Below are positions 27,437-36,518 of a stretch of 64,000 bases of DNA, one piece after another (the stretch's first letter is position 1; every line of letters begins with the position of its first letter). The notes under the pieces are model-generated. The model was not told the DNA's origin. It saw nothing but the letters and a program-made list of their open reading frames with translations, and made no database searches. The DNA comes from Desulfomonile tiedjei DSM 6799 (lineage in GTDB: Bacteria; Desulfobacterota; Desulfomonilia; Desulfomonilales; Desulfomonilaceae): assembly GCF_000266945.1 (NCBI RefSeq), contig NC_018025.1, positions 4,902,001 to 4,966,000 on the forward strand. The letters run 5' to 3'. A program made the position numbers and the translations under genes.

Positions 27437-28666
27437 TCAGGCGCTGGTATGGGGAGGACTGGCCGGAGTGGGTGGTTTTACGAATGAGACGAGGATAGAT
27501 GAGACAACGCAGAAGGCTCCCAAATAGCCGAAAACCACCACAAAATCTCCTTTGGTGAAATCCAAAAGGTAACCGCTGAGCGATGGTCCGATTGGACCGG
27601 CAAGGAACCCGTATGCTGTAAATATCAGCCCGAAGATGGCCCCGAAATGTTTTATGCCGAAACAATCAGTGACAAGAGGGGCCGAGGCACCAAGCAGAGT
27701 TCCAAAGCCCAACCCGATTGCTGACGCGAGAAACACAGCCAGAGAGAGCCAATTGCAGTAAGGCAACACCAGATAGCATATTCCTGCTGCAAGAAACGTT
27801 ACGCTCATGGTCAAGTTCCTGCCGAATATGTCTGACAGAAAGCCTCCTGTAAATCTTCCGACCCCATTGGTGACATTAAAAGCAGTGAGAATCAGGACGG
27901 CCGATTCCAGGCTCCACCCCTTCGCGAGACCGAATGCAGTGCTCAGCGTAATCATGGCAATTCCCGCTGCCCCCTGAAGAGCACAGGTGAGCCACAAAAA
28001 CCAGAAACTGCGCGTCCTTACAGCTTCATTTACCGTGAGTGAGCGGCCCACCAGCGGTAAGTTCGGCCCTGCCGCATGCATCTGAGCCATAGAAGGAGAC
28101 CTGGACGGACCGTCCGTGAACTGGGCGGCGACGGTTCCGGCGATTAACGCGACCGCTGCCAGCAAAGCAATCATTTGGAAATAGCCCAGAGACTCAAACA
28201 GAATCCCGAATACTGGAGCCATTATTGCGGCCGAAGCACCGAAGGTGAAATTCACTATCCCAGCGACCAGACCTCTGTGCATGGGAAACCATTTTTGCAC
28301 CACGGTCAGTGAAGGGATATAGATGAAGCACGATGCCGCGCCCAGCACAAAGGACCAGACATACAACGAAATGAGATTCGACGCGTACGCTGCTGCAAAA
28401 ATGTCCAGGCCGGCAGCTATAACACCGATGGTAATCATGCGCCGGGGGCCGACTTTTTCCTGCCATCGGCCTACAAGGAACATGAAGACTCCTACAGCGG
28501 CAAGGTTGAAGAACAAAATATTGCCGATTGCTCCTCTACCCACCTGGAGCGTCTGTTGCCAGTAAGGAGCCATAACACCCGGAAATCCGAAGACGAATGC
28601 TCCGGTCCAGAAAATGCACGCAGAGCAGGCGACAATAGCGATAATGCCTCGTTTCTGTTCTTGCAT
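27437..28666 (-). CDS. MFS transporter, oxalate/formate antiporter (OFA)-like
   Basis: A 409-residue, 12-helix major facilitator. The architecture (QKWFPMHRGLVAGIVNFTFG in the TM4-5 region, RFTGGFLSDIFGRN in the central loop, a long hydrophilic loop around residues 190-220) fits the OFA family of monocarboxylate carriers. The ATG at 28666 is chosen because TAAGG lies 5 nt upstream and it starts just before the first helix. It is divergent from the mntA-hepT pair. The substrate is unknown: oxalate, formate, lactate or pyruvate are candidates from the family. Confidence 0.88.
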   Translation of the reverse strand: MQEQKRGIIAIVACSACIFWTGAFVFGFPGVMAPYWQQTLQVGRGAIGNILFFNLAAVGVFMFLVGRWQEKVGPRRMITIGVIAAGLDIFAAAYASNLISLYVWSFVLGAASCFIYIPSLTVVQKWFPMHRGLVAGIVNFTFGASAAIMAPVFGILFESLGYFQMIALLAAVALIAGTVAAQFTDGPSRSPSMAQMHAAGPNLPLVGRSLTVNEAVRTRSFWFLWLTCALQGAAGIAMITLSTAFGLAKGWSLESAVLILTAFNVTNGVGRFTGGFLSDIFGRNLTMSVTFLAAGICYLVLPYCNWLSLAVFLASAIGLGFGTLLGASAPLVTDCFGIKHFGAIFGLIFTAYGFLAGPIGPSLSGYLLDFTKGDFVVVFGYLGAFCVVSSILVSFVKPPTPASPPHTSA

Positions 28667-28989
28667 AGAAGCCTTACTTTCAGAGATTCTCCAACCCAAA
28701 TAATGCTGAAGCATGTTTCAGGAAATTGCGGAATTCGTCTGTTGAATGCACGGGAACAAAGCAGGATACAGACCATCCTCGCGAGAGAGTATTTTTTTGG
28801 TTATGACCACATGTGAAGTCTTGGGGAATCACCCGGATGTTGTCAATGAAAATCAACTCAGTCAGTTAGTTAGTACTCTGCAGTTATGGACGGAGATGAA
28901 CAAGATTGGCATGGGAGGAAAGGTACGGTATTGTTCTGAGAAAGGTCTTGATCCTCCGAAGATACCAGAAAAATTCAAGGGTTATCGGC
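28667..28989. other. Intergenic upstream of MntA/HepT
   Basis: About 320 bp between the divergent MFS and mntA genes, carrying both promoters. Short open frames are present but none has a credible start or family match. Confidence 0.35.
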
Positions 28990-29280
28990 ATGGTAATTGA
29001 ACAATTGCTGAAAGAAAAGAGAGAAGAGATACTACAGATCGCTCACCGCCACGGAGCCAAGAATATACGGCTGTTCGGCTCCGTAGCCCGTGGAGAAGCC
29101 AATGAATCAAGTGATATCGACATGCTTGTTGAAGTTGGTGAAAATACTTCCCCCTGGTTTCCAGGAGGTCTGATAGCTGATTTGGAAGAATTATTGGGCA
29201 GACGGGTCCATGTCGTCACGGTCGGAGCTTTGCATTCATATATTCGGGACCGAGTATTGCAGGAGGCGGTTCCTTTATGA
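28990..29280 (+). CDS. mntA: MntA-type nucleotidyltransferase antitoxin
   Basis: A 96-residue minimal nucleotidyltransferase with the signature GSVARGEANESSDIDMLVEV (residues ~30-49), where GSxARG and the DxD pair bind Mg-ATP. MntA proteins neutralise HepT by AMPylating its HEPN tyrosine. The ATG at 28990 is chosen as the family's usual N-terminus (MVIEQLLKEKREEILQIA); upstream in-frame codons are not homologous. Its end overlaps hepT by 4 nt (ATGA). Confidence 0.9.
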   Translation: MVIEQLLKEKREEILQIAHRHGAKNIRLFGSVARGEANESSDIDMLVEVGENTSPWFPGGLIADLEELLGRRVHVVTVGALHSYIRDRVLQEAVPL

Positions 29281-29618
29281 AAGACGATCGGCTCTATCTC
29301 GTACATATCCTGGATTGCATCGATCGCATCCTGCATTTCACGATTGACGGTAAGAACGCGTTCTTGGCTGATCGCAAAACGCAGGATGCTGTTTTGCGGA
29401 ATCTTCATACTCTTTCCGAATCAATTCGGAGAATCTCAACCGATACGAAGCTCAAGTATCCTGAAGTACCGTGGCGAGAAATCAGCGCCTTCCGCAATGT
29501 TGTTGTACATGATTATCTGGGAATAGAGTTGGAACGAATTTGGGATATCGTTGAACGAGACCTCCCGTCTCTGAAGATGCAGATCAAAAGCATTCTTGAC
29601 GAGTCGGAGGGACCGTGA
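29277..29618 (+). CDS. hepT: HepT-type HEPN ribonuclease toxin (DUF86)
   Basis: A 113-residue HEPN-domain toxin. The catalytic R-x4-H-x-Y motif is present as RNVVVHDYLGI near residues 76-86; the tyrosine is the AMPylation target. Upstream NLHTLSESIRRIS fits the DUF86 consensus. Overlap with mntA completes a type VII toxin-antitoxin operon. It probably contributes to plasmid or chromosome-segment stability or phage defence. Confidence 0.92.
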   Translation: MKDDRLYLVHILDCIDRILHFTIDGKNAFLADRKTQDAVLRNLHTLSESIRRISTDTKLKYPEVPWREISAFRNVVVHDYLGIELERIWDIVERDLPSLKMQIKSILDESEGP

Positions 29619-29666
29619 TCGCAAGAAACGATTTTCTCTACTTCGCGTAACTGAACGATTATCTTT

Positions 29667-30707
29667 CTAGCGGACAAATCCAATTCCCTGTATGCGCAGA
29701 AGATTTCCCTGCTGTTCCGTGTGGGCGCCGAGCAGCAATCGAACGAGCCAGAGATTCGATTCCACATGGTCTGTGAAGAAAGGAATGGTGTATTCCGAAG
29801 TTCCTTCAGCCAGGGCGGCAAACAATATGAGCTGATCCGCAAGATGCCGGTCCGTTACCGCTCCGGATTTCAGGTCTTCAAGGAAAGACCTCGTGACAAA
29901 ATCAGCAATGGATTCGGAACTCCGGCCCTGCTTTCCCGCACGATCCGCGCCGAGAATAGCTCCTGTCGAAGTTTCAGCCCATACCACCAGTGCTGCTCCC
30001 CTCTGAGCCGCCGAGCTATCATGCAGCTTTTTGATTTCTGCCCGGATTTTCGAGCGCTGGAGATTTTCAAGCGTTCTCTGTGCCATACGCTCTGCAACCA
30101 TCTGCTCTTCCAGGTGAGAAGCGAGTGCTATTCCTTGAACTGTAGCTATTGTGCCTCTGTCTTTCAGCACCAAGGGAAGAAGTGGTTTACGCGACGGCTT
30201 GACGGTCAGTAGCAGCTCGCCTTGTCCCTGGGGAACATATCCGGGTCTGTTCATGCGGAGTTCCACGTGCGCTCCCATGCGCCGCAAAAGCGGTATGAGC
30301 ACGTGTTCCATGTGGAAGAATGGCGGAGCGAAATCTTGAAACAGTCCGCCGATGATTTTGACCGTGGACGGGCCTTCAGCAAACAGAAGCTGAGGGATAA
30401 GGCTGAATGCAGCCATAGTGGTCGATCCGGCAGAACCGATGTCAAAATGGTAATTTCCTCCTGAAATCACCGGTCCCGGTCTGTAGAGAATCTCCGTGGA
30501 TCCCACTTCAGCACCTTCAACAGTTCCGCCGGAAATGATGCAGCTCGCTCGTATGGCTTCCAAGTGCTGTTTTCTGAGTCCCGGTTTATCCCGCTTCTTC
30601 CTGATCTGTACAATGCTGAGAGGCTCGCGTTTCAGAGTCGCAAGTGCTACTGCATACCTGAGAATTGTTCCGCTTCCTGAATACATCGATCCGTCAATGT
30701 GTATCAT
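29667..30707 (-). CDS. rtcA: RNA 3'-terminal phosphate cyclase
   Basis: A 346-residue enzyme that converts RNA 3'-phosphate to 2',3'-cyclic phosphate through an adenylated histidine. N-terminal IDGSMYSGSGTILRYAVALA, GLRKQHLEAIRAS and the catalytic block VTDRHLADQLILFAAL (His near residue 306) are diagnostic. Length matches E. coli RtcA. No rtcB or rtcR lies next to it; the SRAP gene is just upstream on the same strand (9 bp apart), so the two may share a transcript and a nucleic-acid repair theme. Confidence 0.95.
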   Translation of the reverse strand: MIHIDGSMYSGSGTILRYAVALATLKREPLSIVQIRKKRDKPGLRKQHLEAIRASCIISGGTVEGAEVGSTEILYRPGPVISGGNYHFDIGSAGSTTMAAFSLIPQLLFAEGPSTVKIIGGLFQDFAPPFFHMEHVLIPLLRRMGAHVELRMNRPGYVPQGQGELLLTVKPSRKPLLPLVLKDRGTIATVQGIALASHLEEQMVAERMAQRTLENLQRSKIRAEIKKLHDSSAAQRGAALVVWAETSTGAILGADRAGKQGRSSESIADFVTRSFLEDLKSGAVTDRHLADQLILFAALAEGTSEYTIPFFTDHVESNLWLVRLLLGAHTEQQGNLLRIQGIGFVR

Positions 30708-30716
30708 TCGGCATTC

Positions 30717-31391
30717 CTACTCCAGAGTAATCGGTTCTATGCAGTCCGGACCCTCGTACGTTGCCCTGTTTACTCGATCGCCTACGGGAACAGCGGCCAT
30801 GAGACTTCCAGGAAACGGGAGCAGTAGCTTAAGAAGCGGTTCGCAATTCTTTGTCTTCGGGTCGAGCCATGCATCGTACAATTTCGGTGGGAGAATTGCA
30901 GGCATTCGGTCGTGAATGGGAGCAATCAACTCATTGGCCGGCGTTGTTATGATCGTGCAGGACTGTATGGATTCTCCTTCCTGACTTGTCCATCGATCCC
31001 AGAGACCCGCGAACACGAAAGGACTTGAATCCGCCATCTTGAGCAGAAAAGGCTGTCGCAGTTTTCCCTCTCTTTTCCATTCGTAAAAACCGTCCGAAGG
31101 AACGAGACAGCGTCTGAATTCTAGAGATGTTTTGAACGCCGGTTTTTCATGCAGCGTCTCGCAACGAGCGTTGAGCAAGCGAGATCCAATGGATGCATCC
31201 TTTGCCCAGGAAGGAATTAATCCCCACCTCACCCGAACACATTCACGGCCTCGTGTTGCCGGATTCAGCCGAATTATGGATATGTCCTGCGTAGGAGCGA
31301 TATTGTATCGCGGAGCTTCTTCGTAGAATTCCACCTCAAATTTCTCGGACAGACTTGCTGTGGGAGTCATCAGGACGAATCGACCGCACAT
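30717..31391 (-). CDS. SRAP (YedK/HMCES) abasic-site DNA-protein crosslink protein
   Basis: A 224-residue SOS-response-associated peptidase-family protein. Cys2 of the starting MCGRF becomes the N-terminal catalytic thiazolidine-forming residue on abasic single-stranded DNA, so the start must be the ATG at 31391 despite an upstream extension. Other conserved parts are YNIAPTQ, NARCETLHEKPAF, RCLVPSDGFYEWK and IHDRMPAIL, with the active-site Asn, Glu and His. It lies 9 bp upstream of rtcA on the same strand. Confidence 0.95.
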   Translation of the reverse strand: MCGRFVLMTPTASLSEKFEVEFYEEAPRYNIAPTQDISIIRLNPATRGRECVRVRWGLIPSWAKDASIGSRLLNARCETLHEKPAFKTSLEFRRCLVPSDGFYEWKREGKLRQPFLLKMADSSPFVFAGLWDRWTSQEGESIQSCTIITTPANELIAPIHDRMPAILPPKLYDAWLDPKTKNCEPLLKLLLPFPGSLMAAVPVGDRVNRATYEGPDCIEPITLE

Positions 31392-31438
31392 AGAAACGTG
31401 GCCTCTTTGCGAGAGGAGATGAAATCCAATCCTGGATG

Positions 31439-32953
31439 TCAAACTTCCCGTCTGTTGGGATCGTGAGCTTCCACATAGGAGAGAATCTCTTTTCCCATTT
31501 CAGAATGCACTTTGATCAACGAATAATCCAGCTCGATATTGTTGAAGTACTGAAGCATGAGTGTGTTTTTTCCGGGTACAATTCCCGAGAAGAAGAACCC
31601 GAGCTTCTCGAATTCCTTAATCATGACATGAGTTTCAGGCGCCATCATGCTAATTTCCAGTGCTATGACATCGTACTGAGAAAAGCGCAATTCTCGAAGC
31701 CGCGCCGCCACATGCTGCACAACATTTGAACCGTATTCTCGCACTTCTATTTTCGCGAAGCCTGGAGGCATCGAACCCGCTGCTTCAACTCTAATGTGAG
31801 GTTCCGACTCGTATCTGAGATCGTGAGCATCGGGGATCTGAAAAACAACATCCACCCCCATGGACGCGTACAGTCTCTTTACCATTCCTCTATGGTGCTC
31901 GGGCACGTAAAGTGTTTGTGAATGCTGTTTGATCAGATATTGGAATTCCATGGTGAACGTTTCCCGCTGTTTGAGGTGTTCGGTTATACCGCGAAAAGTC
32001 ACGTTTTCCGGCGCGTACGCCAGGATCATACCGCAGGACCTGAATCCGAGTCTTTCCGAGACGCTCTGGGAAAATGTATGGTTCGTGACTGCACGCACGT
32101 ACAGGCCGACGAGCCCTCGAGTCCGACCTTCTTTAATGAGAAATTGGGTCAGGTCAACAAGGCACCCCATCCCCCGGAACTCGGGCTGCACCACCGCCTG
32201 TCCTATTTCCGCGACTCGGGCGTGCTCGTCTATATTAAAGATAGAGCAGTGTCCGGCGAATACACCGGATTCGGAAAATGCTACTGCAGAGATAATGCTG
32301 CCTGCTTCGTTCAGGTGCGCCATGCGGTCCGGATAGTAGATATGGTCGTATGCGTAGGTGTATCGATATGCTTTGTACACTGCTTTTGCAACTTGCACCG
32401 CTTCTTCCGGGCGCATCAATCGTACGTGAAATCCGCCTTTTTCCAATGATGAAGGACGCACTTTTGGTGGTGCATCGAATACTTTCACATCACATGCATC
32501 CAGATAATCTTCCACCGTTTTGGTTGTGAGATGTTTCGTGAGGTGAACTTCTTTGCCGTCTCCAAGCCCGAGAATCCTGACTTCATCCATCATCCTGCGC
32601 ATCTTTTGAAAACCGGTTTCCGCCGAGCTGCCGGATGTGCGGTTGATTATACGCTCAGCGTCCCAGGGGGTGCCCCGGTCCTTGACGACTATGCCGATTC
32701 CTGTCGGAACTCGTTCGCAGGAAATGGTGAATTCCGCACGTTCATCCGCTCGGAAAGCGTGCTCGATTACATTGCACGCTGCCTCGTACACTGCTGTTTC
32801 GATCTCATGCACATTCTGCTCGTCAAATCCCATTGCCCTGGCAACCTGGCTGACATAGCTCTGTGCCACCGGTATGTATGATTCATTGTTCGGAAGCCTC
32901 AGTTCCGAATATGAGCATTTCGGTATTACTTCGGTAAACATATCCGTCATCAT
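31439..32953 (-). CDS. Fusion of anti-sigma-type ATPase (RsbW-like) and GNAT acetyltransferase domains
   Basis: A 504-residue multidomain protein. Residues ~15-140 form an HATPase_c_2/RsbW-like domain: VYEAACNVIEHAF is the N-box and VVKDRGTPWDA the G1 box. Residues ~175-330 look like a GNAT N-acetyltransferase (VRLMRPEEAVQVAKAVYKAY, AVVQPEFRGMGC for the acetyl-CoA loop, SVSERLGFRSCG). The last ~160 residues are less clear and may be a second, degenerate GNAT repeat (MIKEFEKLGFFFSGI). The combination suggests acetylation controlled by a phosphorylation/anti-sigma switch. Domain fusions of this kind occur in deltaproteobacteria; the target is unknown. Confidence 0.85.
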   Translation of the reverse strand: MMTDMFTEVIPKCSYSELRLPNNESYIPVAQSYVSQVARAMGFDEQNVHEIETAVYEAACNVIEHAFRADERAEFTISCERVPTGIGIVVKDRGTPWDAERIINRTSGSSAETGFQKMRRMMDEVRILGLGDGKEVHLTKHLTTKTVEDYLDACDVKVFDAPPKVRPSSLEKGGFHVRLMRPEEAVQVAKAVYKAYRYTYAYDHIYYPDRMAHLNEAGSIISAVAFSESGVFAGHCSIFNIDEHARVAEIGQAVVQPEFRGMGCLVDLTQFLIKEGRTRGLVGLYVRAVTNHTFSQSVSERLGFRSCGMILAYAPENVTFRGITEHLKQRETFTMEFQYLIKQHSQTLYVPEHHRGMVKRLYASMGVDVVFQIPDAHDLRYESEPHIRVEAAGSMPPGFAKIEVREYGSNVVQHVAARLRELRFSQYDVIALEISMMAPETHVMIKEFEKLGFFFSGIVPGKNTLMLQYFNNIELDYSLIKVHSEMGKEILSYVEAHDPNRREV

Positions 32954-33080
32954 TTTCCCCGGATTTCATCCCCTCTATTGTTCTTACGGAGACAATATGG
33001 ACACTTGTGGCATCCTATGATAGTCCATTGACTGATACCGATGCGCTTTCATGCAAGTAACATCGATAAGCTTGTTCATT

Positions 33081-33153
33081 GCCGACCCTGGCAAATCTCC
33101 TCCGCTACGAACGGCGCAGCCTGACTTCGCTTCGGGGATCTGCCAGGGCCGGC
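33081..33153. repeat. Strong 73-nt hairpin, unknown role
   Basis: The 20 nt at 33081-33100 pair with 33134-33153 (17 of 20 positions; core CCCTGGC / GCCAGGG), with a ~33-nt apical region that itself contains complementary GC-rich segments. It lies in the 368-bp gap between the divergent fusion gene and glycosyltransferase gene. It may be a REP-like element or a structured RNA; a second copy was not found in this window. Confidence 0.45.
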
Positions 33154-33321
33154 TTCTTCCAATGTCACTTCTTTGGACGCGCATTTGTATAAAGCTGTTC
33201 TCATACGTTGTTCCTATTCAAGCTCAGAATTTCGGCTTATCGACAGAGAACCGGCTGCAGACAGGCTGCATCGCTTTCACTGTGACATCAAGGTTTCAGA
33301 TTACCAGACTTAGGACGCTTC

Positions 33322-34008
33322 ATGAAATTTTCCGTTGTAATCCCGTGTTATAATGAAGTGAACACTATCTCCGAAATTGTGACCGCCGTGCGGAACAGCC
33401 CTCTGGAGTCAGTGGAAATAGTCCTGGTTGATGACGGGTCCACAGACGGCACCAGAGAGCTAATTCAGACCGTGATCGCCTCGCGGGTGGATCGGGTCGT
33501 TCTTCACGAAACAAACCAGGGAAAGGGCGCAGCCCTGAGATCAGGGTTTTCTGCGGCCACCGGAGACGTTGTGATCGTCCAGGATGCAGATCTGGAATAC
33601 GATCCCCAGGACTATCCAAAACTTATAGCTCCGTTTCTTTCAGGGAAAGCCGACGTGGTGTATGGATCGCGGTTTATCACCGGAGATCCGCGGCGGGTTC
33701 TGTATTTCCGTCATTATCTCGGGAATCAATTTTTGACGTTTTTATCCAATGTCTTTACGGACATCAATCTTACGGACATGGAAACGGGATACAAAGTATT
33801 CCGCCGTGAAATATTGGCCAAGATTACCATCGAAGAAAACCGTTTTGGATTCGAGCCTGAAATTACTGCCAAATTAGCCAAACTCAGACCCAGAATATAT
33901 GAAGTGGGCATATCCTATACCGGGCGCACGTACGAGGAAGGCAAGAAAATCACGTGGAGAGATGGTTTCCGGGCCATTTATTGCATCATTAAATACTGGC
34001 TCAAATAG
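33322..34008 (+). CDS. Glycosyltransferase family 2 (DPM1/polyprenyl-phosphate type)
   Basis: A 228-residue GT-A fold enzyme without C-terminal membrane helices. Motifs: [14 protein letters not shown] at the N-terminus, [10 protein letters not shown] (nucleotide-binding Asp), [18 protein letters not shown] with the DxD-like DAD metal site, and GSRFITGD. This fits the dolichol/polyprenyl-phosphate mannose synthase-like branch, which transfers a sugar from NDP-sugar to a lipid carrier at the membrane. The start ATG lacks a strong ribosome-binding site. Sugar and acceptor are unknown. Confidence 0.92.
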   Translation: MKFSVVIPCYNEVNTISEIVTAVRNSPLESVEIVLVDDGSTDGTRELIQTVIASRVDRVVLHETNQGKGAALRSGFSAATGDVVIVQDADLEYDPQDYPKLIAPFLSGKADVVYGSRFITGDPRRVLYFRHYLGNQFLTFLSNVFTDINLTDMETGYKVFRREILAKITIEENRFGFEPEITAKLAKLRPRIYEVGISYTGRTYEEGKKITWRDGFRAIYCIIKYWLK

Positions 34009-34054
34009 CGACTTCCTTCTATTTGGAGAAATCGTTTGTTCGACAAGAGAAAGT

Positions 34055-34756
34055 ATGATTAGAGCCTTGATTAGGAAATATCCTGCAGGAACGAAGCCGG
34101 TTTTCACAAGAACTGTGAACCCACAGCGTGCCGTTAGCTGCGCAATGATTCTGATCATGGGCCTGGGCATGTTCGACCTCGGTCATGGCTTTGGCGCTGA
34201 ATTGCGGGTTCCTCCTTCTGGGCAGCCGGAGCAGATGGTGTCTCGGATCGATTATGATCCGAAGTTGACGGATCCGTTCTTCAAGGTAAATGAGTGGAGC
34301 TATCCGGATTACGACCTTGAAGGAACTCCACTTCATAAGAGGCCTAAAAACCCCCCGCGATTGAGGCATACAGCCAAATGTTTTTCCACCTCTCTCGGGC
34401 AGGAGCACCGCGTCAGATTCTGTGAAGCCAAGTTACTGGATGGCGTGATCGATCTCTTTATCCATGAAGATAATCCGGCATTTTTTGATCAATTGACTAT
34501 TCGGATCAGAAATGGAATGTTCACGTGTCAATACTGGACTGGGTACAAAGCACCGGGAAAAGGAGACTGGATATGGACAACGAAACGGCAAGAGTTGACG
34601 CTGGACAAGAAGGTGTACGAGAAAGGCGATTTGATCAAAGGCAGGATTGATTTCGAGTGCGCAGAGAAGCCAACCAATCCGAAGTACATTTGGAAATATG
34701 GTGACTATCTGGCAACTATCAAAGTCTACGGGGTCTTCAGAACAATTGTTAAGTAA
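34055..34756 (+). CDS. Hypothetical exported protein
   Basis: A 233-residue protein of unknown family. A hydrophobic stretch CAMILIMGLGMFDLGHGFGA (residues ~29-48) after basic residues looks like a long signal peptide or anchor. The rest is soluble and rich in Trp, Tyr and charged residues (DWIWTTKRQELTLDKKVYEK), with one Cys pair-like distribution that is not a known motif. The ATG at 34055 lies 46 nt after the glycosyltransferase stop, so the two are probably co-transcribed. A longer in-frame start exists inside the upstream gene but is unlikely. Confidence 0.65.
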   Translation: MIRALIRKYPAGTKPVFTRTVNPQRAVSCAMILIMGLGMFDLGHGFGAELRVPPSGQPEQMVSRIDYDPKLTDPFFKVNEWSYPDYDLEGTPLHKRPKNPPRLRHTAKCFSTSLGQEHRVRFCEAKLLDGVIDLFIHEDNPAFFDQLTIRIRNGMFTCQYWTGYKAPGKGDWIWTTKRQELTLDKKVYEKGDLIKGRIDFECAEKPTNPKYIWKYGDYLATIKVYGVFRTIVK

Positions 34757-34788
34757 TCTACCGGAAGATTCTTTCGCGAGGCATGGGA

Positions 34789-34809
34789 TCACTGCGCTCA
34801 TCGCAGTGA
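34789..34809. terminator. Terminator-like hairpin between convergent genes
   Basis: Perfect 8-bp stem TCACTGCG / CGCAGTGA with loop CTCAT, 32 nt after the exported-protein stop and about 100 nt from the end of the convergent P1 peptidase gene. No U-run. Confidence 0.45.
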
Positions 34810-34908
34810 CAATCATTGATTCTGTTGCTGACTGATCAATTCCTGCGCTGTTCGCACACGTGTATTTTCAGACTCTTGATGGTACGGCTTACGGGGTATT
34901 CCCCCATT

Positions 34909-35910
34909 TCACTTGCCTCCATCGCTGCGTTTCACATCTTTCCATGCAGGCAACACTCCAAAGCCATCCGCGTGTTTGACCGCTTTTATTACTGCTCGCT
35001 GCAGGGCCTCTTGAGCCATAAGCGCTATTCTGTTGGGGTCTGCGTAGTCTTTTCCGACGCCCAGGACAATTGTGAGGTCGCCGTCCACCTGCGTGTGAAA
35101 CGGGCTTATTACGCGACTCAGACCTAGCGTGGCCTGAACCGCGATTCTCGATGCAGCGATTTTGTTTAAGCTCGCGTTGACCGCCACCACGGCGAGGGTG
35201 GTATTGTCCACTGAGATTCTCCTGGATTCCGCTTTTCCCTGGAGAAGAAGAGCGCCTGCATCCGCAAATTCGTGAGAATCAGGAGAAATCCGAGCACCGG
35301 CAAGGATTTTTCCATCTTCACCCAAAATGTCGCCGTACGCATTCACAATAACGAGCGCCCCCACCACGAGATCGTCGGAAACACAGGAAGCTGAACCCTG
35401 GCCTCCTCTCATCGCGTGTCCGATCCCGAACAGTTTCCCGATACTTGCCCCGGTTCCTGCTCCGAAGCTTCCCTGCCTTACCGGATCGTCCGAAACATTT
35501 GAACATGCGTGCATGCCCATTTCCCGATCCGGACGAACCGAGCCATCTCCCACATTTAAATCGAATATGGCAGCAGAAGGGACTATCGGGACAGTGTGAC
35601 CCACCACAGGAAAGCCTACCTGGAGAGCTTCCAGTTGCGAAAGGACTCCACCGACTGCATCGAGTCCGAATGCGCTTCCACCGCAAAGACAAATACCGTG
35701 AATACGATCTACGCTGTGAGCAGTACTCAATGAATCAGTCTGCCTGGTGGACGGAGCACTCCCGCCTACATGACACCCCGCGGTCGCGCCTTCGGAAGGC
35801 GGCAGGATTACCGTGACTCCCGTTTTCGCGTCAAAATCTTCCGCTGTGCCCACGCGTACAGCAGAGACATCCGTTATATCGTCGCGTATGCCTGAATTAG
35901 TCTTAGTCAT
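34909..35910 (-). CDS. P1-family (DmpA-like) peptidase / L-aminopeptidase-D-esterase
   Basis: A 333-residue protein of the DmpA/BapA family of self-processing N-terminal nucleophile hydrolases. Matching regions: ITDVSAVRVGTAEDFDAKTG, GICLCGGSAFGLDAVGGV, and TLAVVAVNASLNKIAASRIA, where family members cleave before the small nucleophile (Ser/Thr) to give two chains. The ATG at 35910 is chosen as it lies 9 nt after GGGAGG. It may act on short peptides or beta-amino acids. It is monocistronic and faces repeat-rich DNA upstream. Confidence 0.9.
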   Translation of the reverse strand: MTKTNSGIRDDITDVSAVRVGTAEDFDAKTGVTVILPPSEGATAGCHVGGSAPSTRQTDSLSTAHSVDRIHGICLCGGSAFGLDAVGGVLSQLEALQVGFPVVGHTVPIVPSAAIFDLNVGDGSVRPDREMGMHACSNVSDDPVRQGSFGAGTGASIGKLFGIGHAMRGGQGSASCVSDDLVVGALVIVNAYGDILGEDGKILAGARISPDSHEFADAGALLLQGKAESRRISVDNTTLAVVAVNASLNKIAASRIAVQATLGLSRVISPFHTQVDGDLTIVLGVGKDYADPNRIALMAQEALQRAVIKAVKHADGFGVLPAWKDVKRSDGGK

Positions 35911-36039
35911 GAAAAAGAACCTCCCGTTCAAAGCAGCATCCGGGAAACCTTTTTGTAAATTGATGATGCCGTTAACTCAGTTCCGGATTGAAAGCATCGG
36001 CTTCATCAACTGTCATTACATGGTCTTGGCATTGCGGGC

Positions 36040-36140
36040 GCAGCCGCTGTAGGGGCGGGCCTCGTGCCTGCCCGTCCCGGATGACCGGCACGGAGGCCGG
36101 TCGCTACCGGGCACCCACAAGGGATGCCCCTACCCGGTCC
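36040..36140. repeat. GC-rich nested palindrome (F2-related)
   Basis: Outer inverted repeat GTAGGGGC (36049-36056) / GCCCCTAC (36125-36132) enclosing GGGCGGGC...GCCTGCCC and GACCGGCACGGAGGCCGGTC. The inner arm shares the GGCACGGAGGCCGG core with family F2. No ORF. Confidence 0.6.
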
Positions 36141-36227
36141 GCATTGGCCCTAACCCGCCGGACCATGAACATCTGAATTTCTAACTGACTCTCAGACTGA
36201 ACTAAGGACAAAATCCAATTGTGAAAA

Positions 36228-36362
36228 GGTTCCCAGATGCTCCAAAAACTTTCAACACTTGTCTAATTCCGGGTTTTTTCGAGAGAAAGAACTCGGAATT
36301 AGACAAATATTAGAAGTTCTTGTGAAGGGGTTCGGGCCCCGCGAGACGCGGGGTTACAAGAA
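36228..36362. repeat. Palindromic repeat family F3, copy upstream of tdh
   Basis: Contains a 12-bp perfect central stem TGTCTAATTCCG (36260-36271) / CGGAATTAGACA (36294-36305), flanked by AAAAACTTTCAACAC and TTAGAAGTTCTTGTGAAGGGG and by partial outer hairpins. The same three-hairpin plan recurs at 37575-37768 and 57722-57912. Confidence 0.65.
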
Positions 36363-36518
36363 GGGTATCCCCGATATACTTCCAACAGGTATCTCATGGT
36401 AACGTGGATCTTTCATGCATATTCTCGGTTCGAGACAAAAAATTTGCTTTATTCGTCTTAGCGTTACAATGTAAACGTATCTTTCGCTCGCGTATAGACA
36501 ATTCCCGGAGATAATCCA

